Shown: positions 1-8,190 of the stretch, in pieces
How positions within the stretch are numbered: position 1 is the stretch's first letter
Layout of the letters: each line of letters starts with the position of its first letter
NCBI GenBank assembly: GCA_045576295.1
Contig: JAZNGF010000033.1
Coordinates: 1-40,876 of the forward strand
Direction: 5' to 3'
Length of the DNA stretch: 40,876 bases
Origin: CAVALG01 sp045576295
GTDB taxonomy: Bacteria > Bacillota > Clostridia > Oscillospirales > Acutalibacteraceae
The notes under the pieces: generated by a model
Database searches by the model: none
What the model was told of the DNA's origin: nothing
Seen by the model: the letters and a program-made list of their open reading frames with translations, nothing else
Made by a program: the position numbers and the translations under genes

Positions 1-37
1 TACCAAGGAAGTGCTCTGCCGCCTGAGCCATATCAGC
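1..37 (-). tRNA. tRNA-Thr (anticodon GGT), 5' part only
   Basis: Reading the minus strand from base 37, the sequence gives a 7-nt acceptor strand GCTGATA, TG, a D-arm GCTC...GAGC, then CTTCC as the 5' half of the anticodon stem and a loop starting TTGGTA. The anticodon is GGT, so this is tRNA-Thr. The gene runs off the left edge of the window at tRNA position 37, so the T-arm and 3' end are not visible. Confidence 0.9.
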
Positions 38-64
38 AAAATATTATTTTTTACAACAATATGT

Positions 65-93
65 ATTCTACTATATTAAGCCTCAATTGTCAA
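65..93 (-). promoter_or_regulatory. Sigma-A promoter of tRNA-Thr
   Basis: On the minus strand there is a perfect -35 TTGACA (88-93), a 17-nt spacer and TAGAAT (65-70). It lies about 28 bp upstream of the tRNA-Thr 5' end, which suits a strong stable-RNA promoter. Confidence 0.85.
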
Positions 94-174
94 GTTGTTT
101 TTAACATAAAAATTTTAAACTGTAACTTAAGCGGCAAATATAACATTTTTTTGCAAAAACCGCTCATTCCCTAC

Positions 175-203
175 TTGCCTTAAAGAAACCAAAATGGTAT
201 TAT
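175..203 (+). promoter_or_regulatory. Promoter of nfnAB
   Basis: TTGCCT (175-180), a 17-nt spacer and TATTAT (198-203), with TG one base upstream of the -10 (extended -10). The start codon at 238 follows a GAGGAG ribosome site at 223-228. The overlapping TATAAT at 201-206 would need a 20-nt spacer and is less likely. Confidence 0.65.
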
Positions 204-237
204 AATATGAGACGTTCATAATGAGGAGTTTTATGTT

Positions 238-1092
238 ATGTATAAAATTGTGAGCAAACGTTCCCTAAACCCCTTTGTTACGATGATGGATATTGAAGCC
301 CCATTTGTTGCCGCAAAGGCAGAGCCTGGGCAGTTTATCATCCTTCGCGTAAATAGTGAGGGCGAGCGCATACCCTTAACCATTGCAGGGTTCAACCGCG
401 AAAAGGGCACGGTTAAAATAATATTTCAAATCGTGGGAGCTACCACCGAAACCCTTAACCACAAAAACGAGGGTGAATATATTGAAGACTTTGTTGGCCC
501 ACTTGGCGTTGCCACAAAGACCCAAGGCCTTAAAAAGGTGTGCATAGTTGGCGGCGGCGTTGGTTGCGCCATAGCGCTTCCAATAGCAGAAAAGCTTAAG
601 GAATTAGGTGCCGAAGTTACCTCTATAATCGGCTTCCGCTCGAAAGATCTCGTGATATTAGAAGATGAATTCAGCGCGGCATCGTCGAGCCTTACGGTTA
701 TGACCGACGACGGATCTTACGGCAGGCAGGGCAATGTTTGCATGCCACTTAACGAAATGTTTGAAAAAGGCGAAACCTTTGATGAAATCATAACCATTGG
801 GCCAATGATTATGATGAAATTCGTTGTTGAAGCGGCAAGGCCCACAGGTATCCCCTGCACCGTTTCGATGAACCCAATTATGATTGACGGCACAGGTATG
901 TGCGGCGGCTGCAGATTAACTTTAAATCAAAATGGTAAGCGCGTTACCAAATTCGCCTGTGTTGATGGCCCCGATTTTAACGGATATGAGGTTGATTTTG
1001 ATGAGGCTATGTCGCGCGCTAATATGTACCGCGAATTTGAACGCCACGCGCACGAAGATACTTGCAACCTTTTTAACAAGCAGGTTAAATAA
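238..1092 (+). CDS. nfnA: NfnA/SudB-type FAD and [2Fe-2S] subunit of ferredoxin:NADP oxidoreductase
   Basis: This 284-residue protein has the ferredoxin-reductase-like layout of the DHOD electron-transfer/sulfide dehydrogenase family. The RIPLTIAG stretch (44-51) is the flavin-binding motif, the glycine-rich VGGGVGCAIALP (104-115) the NAD(P) site. Near the C-terminus are Asp217, Cys222, Cys225 and Cys241. They match the one-Asp, three-Cys [2Fe-2S] ligand set known for NfnA. NfnA pairs with NfnB (next gene) to couple NADH, NADPH and ferredoxin by electron bifurcation in the cytoplasm. Here the two genes are adjacent, share a promoter, and have a family-typical length. The same pair is often annotated as sulfide dehydrogenase or as a glutamate synthase-associated reductase. 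Those are the alternatives, but no gltB-like large subunit is present to support glutamate synthase. Confidence 0.88.
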   Translation: MYKIVSKRSLNPFVTMMDIEAPFVAAKAEPGQFIILRVNSEGERIPLTIAGFNREKGTVKIIFQIVGATTETLNHKNEGEYIEDFVGPLGVATKTQGLKKVCIVGGGVGCAIALPIAEKLKELGAEVTSIIGFRSKDLVILEDEFSAASSSLTVMTDDGSYGRQGNVCMPLNEMFEKGETFDEIITIGPMIMMKFVVEAARPTGIPCTVSMNPIMIDGTGMCGGCRLTLNQNGKRVTKFACVDGPDFNGYEVDFDEAMSRANMYREFERHAHEDTCNLFNKQVK

Positions 1093-1154
1093 AAACTTTT
1101 TATCTAATAAACGCGTTTTACAGCCGCTTTTTGGGCGGCGGAATGGAGAACAAA

Positions 1155-2579
1155 ATGCAAGAAACAAATATGAGCCCTAAAAAGAACCCAATGCCATCGC
1201 AAGACCCATTGGTTCGTGCTCACAACTTTTTTGAGGTAGCCGAAGGCTATTCAGAAGAAACGGCCATAAACGAGGCGCTTCGTTGCCTGAACTGCAAGCA
1301 TATGCCATGCGTTTCGGGCTGCCCCGTTAATATACACATCCCAGAATTTATCGCCAAGGTTAAAGAGGGCGATTTTGAAGCGGCTTATAATATTATATCT
1401 AAAAGCTCATCACTACCCGCGGTTTGCGGCCGAGTTTGCCCGCAGGAAACCCAGTGCGAATCAAAATGCGTTAGGGGAATTAAGGGCGAGCCGGTTGGAA
1501 TTGGAAGGCTTGAGCGTTTTGTTGCCGATTGGCACAACGAGCACAGCACCGAACTGCCCACCCCTGCCGCACCTAACGGCCACAAGGTTGCAGTTGTGGG
1601 CTCGGGCCCTGCAGGGCTTACATGTGCTAGCGACCTTGCTAAAAAAGGCTATGAAGTTACCGTTTTTGAAGCACTGCACACCGCAGGCGGCGTTTTGGTT
1701 TACGGCATCCCTGAATTCAGGCTTCCTAAAAAAATCGTTCAAAAAGAGGTTGACACCTTAAAAGCGCTCGGCGTTGATATTAAAACAAATATGGTTATAG
1801 GCAAAACGCTCACAGTTGATGAGCTTTTCGATATGGGCTATGAAGCCGTGTTCATTGGCACGGGCGCGGGGCTGCCGAACTTTATGAATATCCCGGGCGA
1901 ATCGCTTAAAGGCGTTTATTCGGCTAACGAATTTCTAACCCGTTCAAACCTTATGAAGGCATATAAAGAAAACCCCATCACCCCCATTATGAAGGGCGGA
2001 AAGGTTGCCGTTGTTGGCGGAGGAAATGTGGCAATGGATGCCGCGCGCACAGCGCTAAGGCTTGGCGCAGAAAAGGTTTACATTGTTTACCGCCGCTCTA
2101 TGGAAGAGCTCCCGGCAAGGCGCGAAGAGGTTGAACACGCCGAAGAGGAAGGAATTGAATTTAAACTTTTAAATAACCCCATAGAAATTTTGGGCTATAA
2201 CAACCCCGATGACCGAACCGACCCGAAAAACGGCTTTGTTACGGGAATTAAATGCATTAAAATGGAGCTTGGCGAACCCGATGAACGCGGTCGCCGCCGC
2301 CCAGAACCCGTTGAAGGCAGTGAGTTTGTTTTAGATGTTGACACTGTTATTATGTCAATAGGAACCTCGCCCAATCCACTTATTAAATCAACAACCGCAG
2401 GCCTTGATGTTAACAATCGCGGCGGAATTATTGTGGAAGAAGGCACAGGTGCCACAACCAAAACTGCTGTTTTTGCAGGTGGCGATGCCGTTACAGGCGC
2501 TGCAACCGTTATTTCATCTATGGGCGCCGGCAAGGTTGCCGCAAAGGCCATTGATGAATTTATTAAAACACAAAACTAA
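1155..2579 (+). CDS. nfnB: NfnB/GltA-type NADPH-binding flavoprotein subunit
   Basis: The protein has 474 residues from ATG 1155. I chose this start because GGAG lies 6 nt upstream; the frame stays open to a TTG at 1131 but without a good ribosome site. The N-terminal region holds two cysteine groups (Cys44, 47, 52, 56 and Cys91, 95, 101, 105) for two [4Fe-4S] clusters. An FAD site VVGSGPAG (about 147-154) and a second dinucleotide site VVGGGNVAMDAA with YRRS follow, the GltD/NfnB pattern. It lies 62 bp after nfnA and ends at a terminator. In the known complex this subunit carries the bifurcating FAD and NADPH. It could be mis-called as glutamate synthase small subunit, which shares the fold. 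Confidence 0.88.
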   Translation: MQETNMSPKKNPMPSQDPLVRAHNFFEVAEGYSEETAINEALRCLNCKHMPCVSGCPVNIHIPEFIAKVKEGDFEAAYNIISKSSSLPAVCGRVCPQETQCESKCVRGIKGEPVGIGRLERFVADWHNEHSTELPTPAAPNGHKVAVVGSGPAGLTCASDLAKKGYEVTVFEALHTAGGVLVYGIPEFRLPKKIVQKEVDTLKALGVDIKTNMVIGKTLTVDELFDMGYEAVFIGTGAGLPNFMNIPGESLKGVYSANEFLTRSNLMKAYKENPITPIMKGGKVAVVGGGNVAMDAARTALRLGAEKVYIVYRRSMEELPARREEVEHAEEEGIEFKLLNNPIEILGYNNPDDRTDPKNGFVTGIKCIKMELGEPDERGRRRPEPVEGSEFVLDVDTVIMSIGTSPNPLIKSTTAGLDVNNRGGIIVEEGTGATTKTAVFAGGDAVTGAATVISSMGAGKVAAKAIDEFIKTQN

Positions 2580-2585
2580 CAATTA

Positions 2586-2622
2586 GGCACAGGCTAAATA
2601 ATAAAGCCTGTGCCCTGTTTTT
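2586..2622 (+). terminator. Rho-independent terminator of nfnAB
   Basis: The arms GGCACAGGCT (2586-2595) and AGCCTGTGCC (2605-2614) are a perfect 10-bp inverted repeat followed by TGTTTTT. It lies between convergent transcripts. The minus-strand side has only a weak T-run, so it serves mainly the plus strand. Confidence 0.88.
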
Positions 2623-2628
2623 ACTATT

Positions 2629-3243
2629 TTAGGCAAGCATATCTGCGCCCTGTGTTTCGGCCGAGCTTTTGCTCAAATCATCTGCTGAAATGGTGTATTC
2701 TTCGGTTACGGTTTTAAGCATTAAATAAACCTTATCATCGCCCGAAACCTTAAAATAATAAGCATAACCATCGTTAATTGTGTTACCAAAGGTTAAAGTG
2801 TAGTTCTTGCCGCCCGCCTTAAAACTAACCTTCGCATAGGGGTTGCCGAAACCATAATCACCCTTGTTACTTGGCATTGTTTTAAGCGCCATCACCGCCG
2901 AACAGCGACTAATAAGCGCTTTAACAGCCATGTTCTCGGTTACGTCTTGTTCACCGTAAAACCACTTACCGCCCTCTTTTTTAAGGGTAATTTTATTTTC
3001 GCCAAAGGTGGAATTAACCTCGGTAATATCCCCTTCTTGCAGGGTTAAAACGGCTCTGCCTTCATCGGTAAGTTCTGCTTTTTTAGGCAGGAATTTCACC
3101 ACAGCGAATGCTACCGCACCCAAAACGCAAACCGCAAGTACCGCCGCAATTAGCGCGGTGGTTTTTTTGTTTTTGCGTGGTTTTTTCTCGGTGGTGTTTA
3201 TGGGCGCATCAAAAATGCTTGTGTAATTTGTTTCTTTGCTCAT
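2629..3243 (-). CDS. DUF4340 membrane-anchored protein of a Gld-like ABC system
   Basis: This 204-residue protein has a cytoplasmic basic N-terminus, one membrane segment (about 29-51) and an outside domain. The outer part, with GGKWFY near 85 and a long beta-rich stretch, resembles the DUF4340 family. DUF4340 proteins usually sit at the end of operons with a GldG-like protein. Here the gene is the last of four, and its start overlaps the stop of the GldG-like gene (TAATG). Its biochemical role is not known; an accessory part of the transporter is an inference from gene order. It is shorter than many DUF4340 proteins, which carry repeats of the domain. Confidence 0.7.
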   Translation of the reverse strand: MSKETNYTSIFDAPINTTEKKPRKNKKTTALIAAVLAVCVLGAVAFAVVKFLPKKAELTDEGRAVLTLQEGDITEVNSTFGENKITLKKEGGKWFYGEQDVTENMAVKALISRCSAVMALKTMPSNKGDYGFGNPYAKVSFKAGGKNYTLTFGNTINDGYAYYFKVSGDDKVYLMLKTVTEEYTISADDLSKSSAETQGADMLA

Positions 3244-4769
3244 TAGCGGCGCCTTCTTTTATAAATAACGGTTACACCAACTGCGGCAATTACAGCAGGC
3301 ACGATTACAATGAACAGTATTTTAAAGAACCAAACACCTCGCGAGTTAAGGTCGGTAAAATAATTAGAATCAACGGTTTTTGTAACAAAGTTGATAGTGC
3401 CCTCACTGCCCGATGCTGCCGCAACAGTTGAGATAAGCGAATCGGCATTTCCAATCGATGCATTTGAAATCCACTGTGTATTCGCAAAATCATCGCTCGC
3501 GAAAACTAACAGTGTGCTGGTTTTTTCACCCGATGTATCGGTGCAGGCAACAACAACAGGGTAACTTTGCGCAGATGCAGAATCTACCGTGCTTGCAAAG
3601 TCTTCGCCAGCGTTTGAGGGCTTAACAACCGTGGTTGATGAACTTGAGAAAACAAGCTCGGTTGCGCGGCTTTCGTGCTTTTCGAACACCTGTGCAAGCG
3701 GAACATTGTTACCGCTGATATAAATGGTGTTAGCATTGTTTTTTGCATAATCGGTATCGTTATTAATTATACCAATAGTTGTGGGTTCATCTTGCAGATG
3801 GTTTTGCGGATTGGTTTCATACAAAACGCCATCTTCGGTTGCAACGCCCCATTCATTTAAAAGCTGCTCGATATTAGGTGTTTCGGGCGAATAGGCCGAT
3901 GCAAAGTAAATCACCGTTTTTCCGCCCTTGCCGCCGTTTTCAAGGAATTTATTGATTGCTGAAACTTCCTGCTCACCCAAGTCTTTTTGCGGTGCTGCTA
4001 TAAGAACTGCATCAAACTCGGGCGAAATACTTGAAATTTGCAGGCCGCTTATTTCTGAAAAGGTGCAACTGTTGGCAGTTAAAAGCGACTGAATAGACGA
4101 CACAACGCTCGCTTCACAGTAATCAGCCATAACTGCAACATTAAGCCCCAATCCGCCCGAAAATGCATTAATCTTTGTGGCTACTGCAGTTTCGATATTA
4201 TTGCCTGCAACTGTGTTGTAATAGTAGTTTGAACTTAACTCATAAATATCTTGAAACCCGAGCGCCGCATGAGATTCCTCACCGCTTTCATCGGTTACAG
4301 CGATAAGTATATCACCAAAATAGTAGCTCACATCAGAAAAGCGCGATGCAATATCGGCAAAACCAGGGTCGTATGGGTCGGTAAATGTTACCTTGATGTT
4401 CTTATTATACTTATTGTATTGATTTAAAATTTCGGCTGTTTGCTTAAAATAATCATCTGCCGCGCCGCTTATGCTGTAAGTGTTTTGAACGAAATAATTA
4501 TAATATTCGCCAATATAATCAGCTTCTGACGAGAGCACTATGATTTCGGTTTTATCTTCTACCGAACGCAAAAAGTCGATATTCTTTTCCGACAAGGAGT
4601 ATTTCCCCGATTTGGTCATATCAAGGCTCAATGGGTAGCTGCCTGCTAAAGCAGAAACGATTATATTAACCGCAATTATTGCAACTAAAATCAGCGCTAA
4701 AAACACCGATGCATAAGCCGCCTTGCTTACCGCCTTTTCGTTGCGAGGAAGTTTGTTTTGTTTATTCAT
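3243..4769 (-). CDS. GldG-family ABC transporter auxiliary protein
   Basis: The protein has 508 residues from ATG 4769, which follows a GGGGGGAG ribosome site. An upstream in-frame start exists but overlaps the preceding gene. It has an N-terminal membrane segment (about 18-40) and a large outside domain. A second membrane segment near the C-terminus ends in KRRRR. This is the GldG/ABC-type auxiliary layout, where the outer domain resembles the intraflagellar-transport-like domain of GldG. It is translated 13 bp after the permease. In Bacteroidetes GldA-F-G are linked to gliding; in Firmicutes the exported substrate is unknown. A role as outer partner of the permease is inferred. Confidence 0.78.
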   Translation of the reverse strand: MNKQNKLPRNEKAVSKAAYASVFLALILVAIIAVNIIVSALAGSYPLSLDMTKSGKYSLSEKNIDFLRSVEDKTEIIVLSSEADYIGEYYNYFVQNTYSISGAADDYFKQTAEILNQYNKYNKNIKVTFTDPYDPGFADIASRFSDVSYYFGDILIAVTDESGEESHAALGFQDIYELSSNYYYNTVAGNNIETAVATKINAFSGGLGLNVAVMADYCEASVVSSIQSLLTANSCTFSEISGLQISSISPEFDAVLIAAPQKDLGEQEVSAINKFLENGGKGGKTVIYFASAYSPETPNIEQLLNEWGVATEDGVLYETNPQNHLQDEPTTIGIINNDTDYAKNNANTIYISGNNVPLAQVFEKHESRATELVFSSSSTTVVKPSNAGEDFASTVDSASAQSYPVVVACTDTSGEKTSTLLVFASDDFANTQWISNASIGNADSLISTVAAASGSEGTINFVTKTVDSNYFTDLNSRGVWFFKILFIVIVPAVIAAVGVTVIYKRRRR

Positions 4770-4782
4770 TTTTGCTCCCCCC

Positions 4783-5484
4783 TTATGCCCAGCGCCTTCT
4801 GTCGTGAACTGCAACAGTGCACGCCAAAAAGATAATAATAAAACTTATGAAGAAAATAACGTTTGATAAATCAAGCTGAGCATTGATAAAGCTTACATAT
4901 CGGTTTGAAAATGATATAAACTCAGCAATTTTTGTTATAAACTTCACCGAAAATGTATCGGCTAAAGTATCTAACATTAAAATAAAGAATGAAATTGCAA
5001 AGCTCCCTATTGCAGAAACAACCTGACTTTCGGTTAAAGATGACACAAACACGCCAACCGAAATCAGTGCTCCTCCTAAAAACAGAACACCAAGCAGTTT
5101 GCATAAAAACGCCAGCCAATCAGCACTAACAAAGGCGCTTAAAATAAGCTGAAATACAACCGTTGGTGCAAAACAAATCGCAAAGAATAAAAATGTTGCA
5201 AAATATTTGCCCAAAACAACCCTTATTATGCTAACGGGCGCTGTGAAAATGGCTTGGTCGGTTTTTTGGCGGCGGTCTTCACTAAACAGCCGCATTGTGA
5301 GAATGGGGGTTACAAGGAAAATAATTGTGAACATTCCCTGGAATACATACCCCATTTCACCGTAGCCGTAGCTGAGCATCTGCGAAAAGTATATTCCCGA
5401 AAACAGCACAAGCACTGTCATAACGATATACCCTATGGGGGAAGTGAAGTATGATTTTAATTCTCTTTTAAGTATTGCCTTCAT
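4783..5484 (-). CDS. GldF-like ABC-2 permease
   Basis: This 233-residue integral membrane protein has about six hydrophobic segments. Near residue 60-80 is the ABC-2 family stretch PILTMRLFSEDRRQKTDQ, which lies on the cytoplasmic side. It starts MKAILKRELKSYF, a common start for this family. Its start codon overlaps the stop of the ATPase gene (TAATG), so the two are likely translated together and form the membrane and motor parts of one exporter. The substrate cannot be read from sequence. Confidence 0.85.
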   Translation of the reverse strand: MKAILKRELKSYFTSPIGYIVMTVLVLFSGIYFSQMLSYGYGEMGYVFQGMFTIIFLVTPILTMRLFSEDRRQKTDQAIFTAPVSIIRVVLGKYFATFLFFAICFAPTVVFQLILSAFVSADWLAFLCKLLGVLFLGGALISVGVFVSSLTESQVVSAIGSFAISFFILMLDTLADTFSVKFITKIAEFISFSNRYVSFINAQLDLSNVIFFISFIIIFLACTVAVHDRRRWA

Positions 5485-6527
5485 TATTCTTCCCTCTCTT
5501 TCACTGTGTCATCGTTCGCAATATCGCTGTCATCTTCACAATAATCTGCCGGCGCATCTTCAGTTGTAACGTCATCCTGCTCTTCATACTGTGCGTTTGA
5601 AGCATCAACAAGCCCCAAAAATGTTTGCTCAAGCGTTGCTTCGTTTTTCTTAATTTCAAGCAAGGTTACACCGGCCTCGGCTAAAGCCGCAATAACAGCC
5701 GCGCGAATATCGCTGCCCGCTGCCGCGGTAATGCGGTAATCGGCCGCACCTTCTTCGGTTTCACCAAGATTTTCGGTGGCTATCACGCCGCTAACCTTAG
5801 CTAAAACATCTTCAACCTCGGCATCGGCATTTTTAACTCTAACAATAACCTCATTATTGGCACCCGAACTGCCTGCAAGGCTTTCGGCAGTGCCATCGGC
5901 AATTAAATTGCCGCGATTTATAATTATAATTCGGTCGCACACGGCTTCAATTTCGCTTAAAATATGAGAGCTTAAAATAACCGTGTGATTTTCACCAAGC
6001 CTTTTGATTAAATCACGCACTTCGGTTATCTGGCGCGGGTCGAGGCCTGCGGTTGGTTCATCGAAAATTAAAACCTCGGGGTTGCCTATAAGCGCGCCTG
6101 CAAGGCCCACCCTTTGGCGGTATCCTTTTGAAAGGTTTTTAATAAGCCTGTTTTTTACATTGTCTACCCCGGTTAGCTCACATATCTCGCTAATATGGGG
6201 GGCTTTTGAAAACTTAACCTTTTTAAGGTCGTAAATGAAGCTTAAATATTCGCCCACCGTCATATCGGGGTAAAGGGGTGGGATTTCGGGCAAATAGCCT
6301 ATATGCTTTTTAGCTTCATTAGGGTTTTCGCTTATATCATATCCGCTTATTTTAACGCTGCCCGAAGTCATAGAAATATAGCCCGTTAATATGTTCATTA
6401 TTGTTGATTTGCCTGCGCCGTTTGGGCCTAAAAAGCCTAAAATTTCGCCATCGTTAACAGTAAAACTAACATCGTGGGCAGCAAGAATGCTGCCATATTT
6501 TTTATGCAGATTCTGTACTTCGATCAT
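5484..6527 (-). CDS. GldA-like ABC transporter ATPase
   Basis: The protein has 347 residues from ATG 6527, which has a full AGGAGGAG ribosome site. It has all nucleotide-binding motifs: Walker A GPNGAGKST, signature LSKGYRQRVGLA, Walker B LIFDEPTAGLDP and the switch histidine in SSHIL. After the ATPase domain (about 1-215) comes a C-terminal region with an ACT/ferredoxin-like look that ends in a very acidic tail rich in Asp and Glu. It heads the four-gene operon and powers the permease encoded next. The best family match is the ABC-2 type, GldA/Nod-like subgroup. The acidic tail is unusual for the family and could be a regulatory or interaction tail. Confidence 0.87.
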   Translation of the reverse strand: MIEVQNLHKKYGSILAAHDVSFTVNDGEILGFLGPNGAGKSTIMNILTGYISMTSGSVKISGYDISENPNEAKKHIGYLPEIPPLYPDMTVGEYLSFIYDLKKVKFSKAPHISEICELTGVDNVKNRLIKNLSKGYRQRVGLAGALIGNPEVLIFDEPTAGLDPRQITEVRDLIKRLGENHTVILSSHILSEIEAVCDRIIIINRGNLIADGTAESLAGSSGANNEVIVRVKNADAEVEDVLAKVSGVIATENLGETEEGAADYRITAAAGSDIRAAVIAALAEAGVTLLEIKKNEATLEQTFLGLVDASNAQYEEQDDVTTEDAPADYCEDDSDIANDDTVKEREE

Positions 6528-6559
6528 ATCTTCTCCTCCTACACGTAAATATCGTTTTA

Positions 6560-6590
6560 ATTTTACCACAATTACAGCTTAAAGTGTAAA
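6560..6590 (-). promoter_or_regulatory. Possible promoter of the Gld-like operon
   Basis: On the minus strand TTTACA (6585-6590) and TAAAAT (6560-6565) are spaced 19 nt apart, which is longer than ideal. It lies just upstream of the ATPase gene and just downstream of the glg terminator. A promoter is needed in this short gap, but this exact assignment is tentative. Confidence 0.4.
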
Positions 6591-6603
6591 CAAATATTAA
6601 ATA

Positions 6604-6638
6604 AACAAAAAATAGCCTGCCCGCAAAAACGGGCAGGC
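6604..6638 (-). terminator. Terminator of the glycogen operon
   Basis: A perfect 9-bp inverted repeat, GCCTGCCCG (6615-6623) and CGGGCAGGC (6630-6638), is followed on the minus strand by TATTTTTTG. It lies 27 bp after the glgA stop codon and separates the glg operon from the Gld-like operon. Confidence 0.9.
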
Positions 6639-6664
6639 AAAAATGTTTGATTTAAAGTAAAGCA

Positions 6665-8083
6665 TTAAAGAATGCTTTTATATAGTTTTATATAGGTGTT
6701 TGCCGAAGCACCCCAGCTGTTATCACATTCCATTGCGCGTTTAACAAGCATATTCCAGCCTTCGCGGTTTTTATAGCCTTGGGCCGCGCGGTAAACAGCG
6801 TGCGACATATCGTGCGCGTTATAGTTTTCGAAAACGAAGCCGTTGCCTTCGCCAAGGCCTGAATCAATAATAGTATCGGCAAGGCCGCCCGTTTTGCGAA
6901 CAACGGGTATAGAACCGTAACGAAGGGCTAAAAGCTGCGAAAGTCCGCACGGTTCACTTTGAGAAGGCATAAGGAAAATATCACTGCCTGCATAAACCTT
7001 GCGCGCAACATCAGGGATAAAGCCAAGCTTTAAGCCAACCTTATCGGGGTACTGCTGAGCCATTGAATGGAAGAAGGTTTCAAATCCCCATTCTCCGCTT
7101 CCAAGAATGGTGAACTGAACGTCCATTTTAAGCATAGCCTCAAATTCGCACTTAACAAGGTCAAGCCCTTTATGCGCAACAAGCCTTGAAACAATACCAA
7201 CAACCGGTGTATCTTCACGAACGGGCAAGCCAAAAAGTTTTTGAAGCTCTGCTTTATTTTGGGCTTTTCCGCTGAAATCTTCTGCCGAGTAGTTAACCCA
7301 AATGTTCGGGTCGGTTTCGGGGTTGTAAACATCGGTGTCGATACCGTTTACAATGCCGTGAAGTTTCCAGCTGCGCTCGTTAAGAATGCTATCAAGCTCG
7401 TGTGAGAAATATGGGGTTAAAATCTCGCGCGAGTAGGTTGGGCTAACCGTTGTAACAACGTTGCTGCACTCAATTCCGCCCTTCATAAGGTTTATGCAAC
7501 CGCCGTATTCAACAATATGAGCCTTGTCGCCGGGGATTCCAAAGACATCATCTAACAGCTCGTTGCTATATCTTCCCTGATACTGAATGTTATGAATTGT
7601 GAAAACGGTTTTAATATTTCTGTAAATATCACCGTAATCACGATAGAACAAATCAAGGTATACGGGCAGAAGCGCTGTCTGCCAATCGTTACAATGAATT
7701 ATATCGGGTTTGAAATCAATAAGCGGCAAAATTTCAAGCACGGCGCGAGAGAAGAATGCAAACCTCTCGGCATCGTCGTAATGGCCGTAAAGGCCGCCAC
7801 GCTTAAAATAATATTGGTTATCAAGCAAATAATAAATAACGCCGTCGTGCTTGGCTTCGAAAACACCGCAATACTGCCTGCGCCACGCAACCGGCACCGA
7901 AGTGCTTCCGATAAATTTCATTTTTGCGCGAAGCTCGTCAGACACACATTCGTAAAGCGGCATTACAACACGGCAACCTATAAGACGCTTTCTTAACGCC
8001 TTGGGAAGCGCGCCTGCAACATCGGCAAGCCCGCCTGACATAGCAAACGGATAGGCTTCACTTGAAGCATACAATACCTTCAT
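6665..8083 (-). CDS. glgA: Glycogen synthase (ADP-glucose type)
   Basis: GT5-family enzyme that transfers glucose from ADP-glucose to a growing alpha-1,4-glucan in the cytoplasm. It has 472 residues from ATG 8083, the usual length. I prefer this start because GGAG lies 8 nt upstream and the protein then begins MKVLYASSEAYPF as in the family; an ATG two codons earlier is too close to the ribosome site. The N-terminal SGGLADVAGALP is the ADP-glucose-binding loop, with Ser in place of the common Lys/Thr. SEPCGLSQL and KTGGLADT in the C-terminal half are the conserved active-site region. It is the last gene of the glg operon, 107 bp after glgD, with a hairpin in the gap. Confidence 0.94.
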   Translation of the reverse strand: MKVLYASSEAYPFAMSGGLADVAGALPKALRKRLIGCRVVMPLYECVSDELRAKMKFIGSTSVPVAWRRQYCGVFEAKHDGVIYYLLDNQYYFKRGGLYGHYDDAERFAFFSRAVLEILPLIDFKPDIIHCNDWQTALLPVYLDLFYRDYGDIYRNIKTVFTIHNIQYQGRYSNELLDDVFGIPGDKAHIVEYGGCINLMKGGIECSNVVTTVSPTYSREILTPYFSHELDSILNERSWKLHGIVNGIDTDVYNPETDPNIWVNYSAEDFSGKAQNKAELQKLFGLPVREDTPVVGIVSRLVAHKGLDLVKCEFEAMLKMDVQFTILGSGEWGFETFFHSMAQQYPDKVGLKLGFIPDVARKVYAGSDIFLMPSQSEPCGLSQLLALRYGSIPVVRKTGGLADTIIDSGLGEGNGFVFENYNAHDMSHAVYRAAQGYKNREGWNMLVKRAMECDNSWGASANTYIKLYKSIL

Positions 8084-8144
8084 AAACATTTCTCCATATC
8101 TAAAAATTTGCAGCACAAGCACTTATCCGCTTGATACTTATAGG

Positions 8145-8175
8145 GGCTGCGCCCGAAATTGCTTCAGGCGCAGCC
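8145..8175 (-). other. Hairpin between glgD and glgA
   Basis: GGCTGCGCC (8145-8153) and GGCGCAGCC (8167-8175) form a perfect 9-bp stem with a 13-nt loop in the glgD-glgA gap. There is no T-run after it on the minus strand, so it is not a standard terminator. It may mark an RNA processing or stability site that sets glgA output apart from glgC/glgD. Confidence 0.65.
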
Positions 8176-8190
8176 TAAATTACTTAATTT

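Noticed and set aside
1131..1154. Upstream TTG and ATG starts for nfnB
   Set aside because: Neither has a properly spaced ribosome site, while ATG 1155 has GGAG at 6 nt.
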